From the NCBI GenBank assembly GCA_030596145.1, contig JAUVKS010000072.1, forward strand, positions 1 through 8,059: a DNA stretch of 8,059 nt, read 5' to 3'. The notes below the pieces were generated by a model. It was given only the letters and a program-made list of their open reading frames with translations, had not been told where the DNA came from and did not search any database. Positions 5,606 through 8,059 of this stretch are shown here, one piece after another. This DNA is from Pseudomonadota bacterium (lineage in GTDB: Bacteria > Desulfobacterota > Syntrophia > Syntrophales > JADFWA01). The stretch's first letter is position 1, and every line of letters begins with the position of its first letter. The translations under genes and the position numbers were made by a program.

Positions 5606-6660
5606 CAACCCCCCGACTGGAAATAAATTTAAAGAAAATAGCACATAATGCGGAAAAATTAACAGAGCTCTACGGATCAAAGGGTATTGCTGTTACAGGT
5701 GTTACAAAAGGTGTATGCGGTGATCCTGAAATTGCCCGTATCTTTACAAAAAGCGGGATAAACACTATTGGAGATTCGAGAATATCCAATATAAAAAAGA
5801 TGCGCGAGGCAGGTGTAAAAGCACAATTTATACTCACAAGAATTCCTATGCCGAGTGAGCTTGACCTGGTGGTAAGATATGCCGATATCAGCTTGAATTC
5901 AGAATTGTCAGTAATCAAAGAACTCTCAGTGCTGGCAATTAGTTACAATATTTCACACAAGATCATCCTGATGGTTGAACTTGGTGATTTAAGAGAAGGA
6001 ATTATACCTGAAGAGCTGAATGATGCGGTTGATGAGGTTTTGAAACTGAAAGGTGTTAAACTTGCCGGAATAGGTACCAACCTTGCTTGTTTGGGGGGGG
6101 TAAGCCCCGATGACAAAAAAATGCAAGAACTCTCTTCACTTACTGAAGAGATTGAAAAAAAGTTTAAAATAAATCTGAAATTTATCTCAGGTGGAAACTC
6201 AGCCAATTATAATTGGTTTATATCTACAAAAGATGTCGGAAAAATCAATAATCTGAGACTGGGAGAATCCATATTGCTTGGACTTGAAACCGGTCAAAGG
6301 AAGCCTATCCCAAATCTGTTTACGGATGTATTTACGCTTGTTGCAGAAGTTGTAGAATCAAAAATAAAACCATCTGAGCCATATGGAGATGTTCAACAAG
6401 ATGCATTTGGGAATATTCCCCGATTTAAAAATCGGGGACAAAGAAGAAGGGTAATCGTTGGAATGGGGTTGCAGGATGTTTCTGTGTCAGGTCTTACACC
6501 CAGATTGAAAATTGATATACTTGGAGCCAGCAGCGACCATACCATACTTGATGCGGGAAATTTCAATTTAAAGGTTGGAGACAACATAGAATTCTCTATA
6601 AATTATGGGGCATTACTTGAAGCAATGACTTCACCATATGTAGCAAAAAAATATGTGTAA
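5602..6660 (+). CDS. Ornithine/alanine racemase (Orr) family PLP enzyme
   Basis: A 352-residue PLP-dependent racemase with an alanine-racemase-type barrel. VTGVTKGVCG contains the presumed PLP-binding Lys36. Segments typical of the Orr (ornithine racemase) group are GDSRISNIKKM (58-68), LTRIPMPSELD (78-88), ADISLNSEL (94-102), MVELGDLREGI (124-134), SGGNSANY (196-203), LRLGESILLG (218-227) and ILGASSDHTILD (306-317). Length matches Orr (about 353). Orr interconverts L- and D-ornithine in clostridial ornithine fermentation, but no ornithine aminomutase or diaminopentanoate dehydrogenase accompanies it here, so its substrate may be the mutase product or another amino acid. ATGA overlap with the ATP-grasp gene; no clear Shine-Dalgarno, so translational coupling is expected. 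It contains an eight-G run (6093-6100). Family is confident; specificity is not. Confidence 0.85.
   Translation: MTTPRLEINLKKIAHNAEKLTELYGSKGIAVTGVTKGVCGDPEIARIFTKSGINTIGDSRISNIKKMREAGVKAQFILTRIPMPSELDLVVRYADISLNSELSVIKELSVLAISYNISHKIILMVELGDLREGIIPEELNDAVDEVLKLKGVKLAGIGTNLACLGGVSPDDKKMQELSSLTEEIEKKFKINLKFISGGNSANYNWFISTKDVGKINNLRLGESILLGLETGQRKPIPNLFTDVFTLVAEVVESKIKPSEPYGDVQQDAFGNIPRFKNRGQRRRVIVGMGLQDVSVSGLTPRLKIDILGASSDHTILDAGNFNLKVGDNIEFSINYGALLEAMTSPYVAKKYV
6093..6100 (+). repeat. Eight-guanine homopolymer inside the racemase gene
   Basis: The run spans codons Leu164-Gly-Gly-Val. A one-base slip would frameshift the racemase about halfway through. The frame is intact as given. Confidence 0.6.
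6417..6438. repeat. Intragenic inverted repeat, 10-bp arms
   Basis: TCCCCGATTT, two A bases, then AAATCGGGGA: perfect arms within the racemase coding sequence (the NIPRFKNRGQ region). Orr-family proteins have the same length here, so it is not an inserted element. Confidence 0.5.
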
Positions 6661-6776
6661 ATTTATAGGGCCAAGGGTCAAACCCTGAGTGTCAAATGCC
6701 ATAACATAGGTTACCCTGAACGATGATTCTCTTCACTTCCCCTGATTGTTATAGAGATTTCTGATCCATATCTCTT
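6661..6776. other. Convergent intergenic gap
   Basis: This gap of 116 bases lies between the end of the plus-strand operon and the end of the minus-strand YciI gene. A small hairpin, AGGGT-CAA-ACCCT (6674-6686), is present but no T-run follows it on either strand, so I cannot call an intrinsic terminator for either unit. Confidence 0.4.
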
Positions 6777-7070
6777 CTACTCGAACAGTGGCGGCACCCT
6801 GCAGGGCAGGATATCTATTTTTTGCCAAACATTCCCCGTCACATAGGGCTCAACCTTAAGCCAGGAATCGAGGTCGGCACGCGAGGAAAATTCAACGACC
6901 ATAACAGACCCGATCATTTTCTCCTGCGTATCGAGAATAGCGACACCGTATAGGGCTTTTCCTTCGGCCCTCATCTTTTCGACCCCGGTCAGGTGAGCGG
7001 TCCTCACCGCCATCCGCCGATCCATAGCTTTTTCATCCTTCCCGTCATAAGCGATAACCAGAAACTGCAT
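6777..7070 (-). CDS. YciI-like (YCII-related) protein
   Basis: A 97-residue protein of the YCII family with a dimeric ferredoxin-like alpha+beta barrel fold. The start MQFLVIAYDG, the R-AHL (23-27, His26) helix, GVAILDTQEKMIGSVMVVEF (split at 42-61) and the ending KIDILPCRVPPLFE match the family, whose members usually end in PFRVAPLFE. Length is typical. A conserved His/Asp pair has been proposed as an active site in some members, but the cellular role is generally unknown; relatives act as small accessory enzymes or binding proteins. A strong ribosome binding site, AAGGAGG, lies 8 bases upstream of the start. Transcribed on its own, convergent to the operon and in the same direction as the toxin-antitoxin pair, from which about 180 bases separate it. 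Confidence 0.8.
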   Translation of the reverse strand: MQFLVIAYDGKDEKAMDRRMAVRTAHLTGVEKMRAEGKALYGVAILDTQEKMIGSVMVVEFSSRADLDSWLKVEPYVTGNVWQKIDILPCRVPPLFE

Positions 7071-7252
7071 CCCGTATCCCTCCTTCTTTTATGTCGTTTC
7101 CGCGTAAATTAACCGCCTGACAGCGGCCATATTTTTAAGGCGTGTCGGGGGTCAAGGGGAGCACGGCTTTTAATAAGAGCACGTTTAATGCAAATATGGT
7201 TACTGCTAAAATCGCGAGACCCTTGTTGTCCACTCAAGTAAGTTGTTCTGCC

Positions 7253-7573
7253 TTAGAGATCAAGTTGGATCGTGATAGCCTGGCCCATGCCCTCCATCTC
7301 AGTGGAGGAAATCGATCCTGCTGGATTAATTAGCCGTTTCTTGCTCACTGTGGTGAGCTGATCGGCCATAGCCTTGGCCTTCTTTCCACGAAACGTCACA
7401 TATGTTTCGCTTGGGTAGAGTTTACCAACGCTACTCGTCAGGGGCACGACTTGGACTCTATTAAGGAAATGATTGGCAGCATCATTGCTTACGATGACGG
7501 CTGGTCGCTGCTTGTGGATTTCACCTCCAACGGAAGGATCAAAGTTGATCCACCACACTTCACCTCTCTTCAT
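7253..7573 (-). CDS. mazF: MazF/PemK-type endoribonuclease toxin
   Basis: A 106-residue toxin of the MazF/PemK (CcdB-fold) family, which cleaves RNA at short specific sequences in the cytoplasm and halts growth when freed from its antitoxin. The signature RGEVWWINFDPSVGGE opens the protein, followed by KQRPAVIVSND with the conserved catalytic Arg23, VVPLTS with Thr46, and MADQLTTVSKKRL (compare ADQ in E. coli MazF). Length is normal and the reading frame intact, so it should be active. The start codon lies inside the antitoxin gene (14-base overlap), with GGAG 9 bases upstream within the antitoxin coding sequence, so translation is coupled. Cleavage specificity cannot be predicted from sequence alone. 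Confidence 0.93.
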   Translation of the reverse strand: MKRGEVWWINFDPSVGGEIHKQRPAVIVSNDAANHFLNRVQVVPLTSSVGKLYPSETYVTFRGKKAKAMADQLTTVSKKRLINPAGSISSTEMEGMGQAITIQLDL

Positions 7574-7790
7574 CGTTTAAGTCTCCAAATGTACCCTCGG
7601 CCCACTCAAGAGCTTCGGATTCCCTGACAGGATCAGCAGCCATCTCTTTATATGCAGCATACATATCTTTCTTGACAACATGCGGGCGAACTAACTCTTC
7701 GATAAAACGGCTGATTTTTCGTGGTCCAATGACTGTTCGTAAGCCGTTATAGACCTCTTCGTCTATGGTAACTGTAAGTTTTTTTTGCAT
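7560..7790 (-). CDS. Type II antitoxin partner of MazF (ribbon-helix-helix type)
   Basis: A 76-residue antitoxin starting MQKKLTVTIDEEVYNGL. The N-terminal beta-strand KLTVTIDEEV followed by helices (GPRKISRFIEELVRPHVV) fits a ribbon-helix-helix DNA-binding dimer; the C-terminal tail ending WAEGTFGDLNDEER is acidic, as expected for the segment that wraps around and inhibits MazF. A longer reading from an ATG at 7847 adds 19 residues but is rejected: the predicted promoter and transcription start lie downstream of that codon, whereas the chosen ATG has AGAGGTG at good spacing. It precedes and overlaps the toxin gene, the usual antitoxin-first order. It probably represses its own promoter through the inverted repeat at 7808-7836. 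Confidence 0.88.
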   Translation of the reverse strand: MQKKLTVTIDEEVYNGLRTVIGPRKISRFIEELVRPHVVKKDMYAAYKEMAADPVRESEALEWAEGTFGDLNDEER

Positions 7791-7807
7791 CACAAGCACC
7801 TCTTTAA

Positions 7808-7836
7808 ATGTTGCACGTATAATACACGTGTAACAT
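7808..7836. promoter_or_regulatory. Inverted-repeat operator over the toxin-antitoxin promoter
   Basis: Arms ATGTTGCACGT (7808-7818) and ACGTGTAACAT (7826-7836) pair with a single mismatch around a 7-base centre that contains the -10 hexamer. This is the expected layout for autorepression by an RHH antitoxin or antitoxin-toxin complex. Confidence 0.7.
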
Positions 7837-7847
7837 TTTGAAGTCAA
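7819..7847 (-). promoter_or_regulatory. Sigma70 promoter of the mazEF-type operon
   Basis: On the minus strand, TTGACT (7842-7847) and TATTAT (7819-7824) are separated by exactly 17 bases, each one mismatch from consensus. Transcription would begin near 7812, about 20 bases before the antitoxin ATG at 7790. Confidence 0.75.
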
Positions 7848-7969
7848 GAGGTCATACCTATTTTTCTAAGAGGGTCAGTTAAATCAGGGGAAGTTGAATT
7901 TACCTACTATGTCAAGAAATAAGTATGGTGTCCCCGGATTACCGGATTACTTCAACCAATTTATAACAT

Positions 7970-8013
7970 CAATATGTTGTATTTTCCTTGACATTAACCA
8001 CAACATGTTGTAT
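7970..8013 (+). promoter_or_regulatory. Pair of 13-bp boxes (CAAYATGTTGTAT) around the promoter
   Basis: CAATATGTTGTAT (7970-7982) and CAACATGTTGTAT (8001-8013) differ at one base and start 31 bp apart, close to three helical turns. One precedes the -35 and the other covers the spacer and start of the -10, as in cooperative repressor sites. Confidence 0.45.
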
Positions 8014-8016
8014 CAA
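7988..8016 (+). promoter_or_regulatory. Candidate promoter for a gene beyond the right edge
   Basis: A perfect -35 hexamer TTGACA (7988-7993), a 17-base spacer, and TATCAA (8011-8016, four of six matches) as the -10. The spacer's 3' end overlaps a 12-bp palindrome, ACAACATGTTGT (8000-8011), which suggests repression. Confidence 0.45.
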
Positions 8017-8059
8017 AAATAAAAAAGTTCCTGGGGCAATCAACCGGTTATTAAAAAAT

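Larger units (their letters stand above)
7848..8059. other. Non-coding right edge with promoter elements
   Basis: No gene is recognisable on either strand. It contains a tandem 8-bp duplication (CCGGATTA twice, 7934-7949), part of a GGGGACACCATACTTA-type sequence on the minus strand that I associate with dispersed repeats near REP-type transposases, and then the plus-strand promoter and paired boxes listed separately. Confidence 0.4.

Noticed and set aside
7113..7126. Small GC hairpin (CCGC-CTGACA-GCGG) upstream of the YciI gene as a terminator or riboswitch
   Set aside because: Only a 4-bp stem, no T-run and no recognisable riboswitch features.
7142..7333. Plus-strand open frame of 63 codons
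   Set aside because: It overlaps the end of the mazF gene on the opposite strand, has no ribosome binding site and shows no recognisable protein character.
7791..7847. N-terminal extension of the antitoxin from the ATG at 7845-7847
   Set aside because: It lies upstream of the predicted transcription start and within the promoter; the internal ATG at 7790 has a good ribosome binding site and matches RHH antitoxin N-termini.
6735..7894. 13-bp inverted repeats (AATCAGGGGAAGT) at 6735-6747 and 7882-7894 bracketing the YciI and toxin-antitoxin genes, as possible ends of a mobile unit
   Set aside because: About one 13-bp match is expected by chance in a window this size, the flanks do not match, and there is no recombinase or target duplication.
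1..8059. CRISPR arrays, tRNA or rRNA genes
   Set aside because: No regularly spaced repeats, and no tRNA or rRNA conserved sequences were seen on either strand.

Overview
The window looks like chromosomal sequence from an anaerobic or facultative Gram-negative bacterium. The basis is an RND efflux pump fragment, a cysteine-rich DUF3795 protein, an Orr-type racemase, a B12-dependent mutase and a mazEF-type pair. This mix would fit a deltaproteobacterial or related lineage, but nothing here fixes the taxon. Most of the window is moderately AT-rich. The first 130 bases are about 65% GC and change abruptly to about 35% GC.

Left part (1-1561). Every recognisable coding piece lies on the minus strand and most are broken. 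They are an internal slice of an RND permease at the edge, an intact DUF3795/zinc-ribbon gene (291-812), and then a roughly 750-base stretch of gene remnants: a membrane-protein tail, the C-terminus of a HicB-like antitoxin, and a probable TnpB C-terminus with a GC-rich hairpin typical of IS200/IS605 right ends.

Centre (1485-6660). Four tightly overlapping plus-strand genes form one operon behind an extended -10 promoter, with a perfect 16-bp palindrome in the leader. In order they encode an octopine/nopaline-dehydrogenase-family oxidoreductase, a 662-residue cobalamin-dependent mutase of the glutamate-mutase type with its B12 domain fused at the N-terminus, a D-Ala-D-Ala-ligase-type ATP-grasp enzyme, and an ornithine/alanine-racemase-family PLP enzyme. 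Together they could rearrange an amino-acid skeleton, epimerise it, join it to a partner through an amide bond, and carry out an opine-type reductive coupling. I know of no named pathway with this set. It is the best candidate for an undescribed biosynthetic system in this window; product and substrates are unknown.

Right part (6661-8059). Convergent to the operon are minus-strand genes for a YciI-like protein and a MazF toxin/antitoxin pair. The pair has a well-formed promoter whose -10 sits inside an inverted repeat, as expected of an autoregulated system. The right edge holds a plus-strand promoter flanked by two near-identical 13-bp boxes and aimed at a gene beyond the window.
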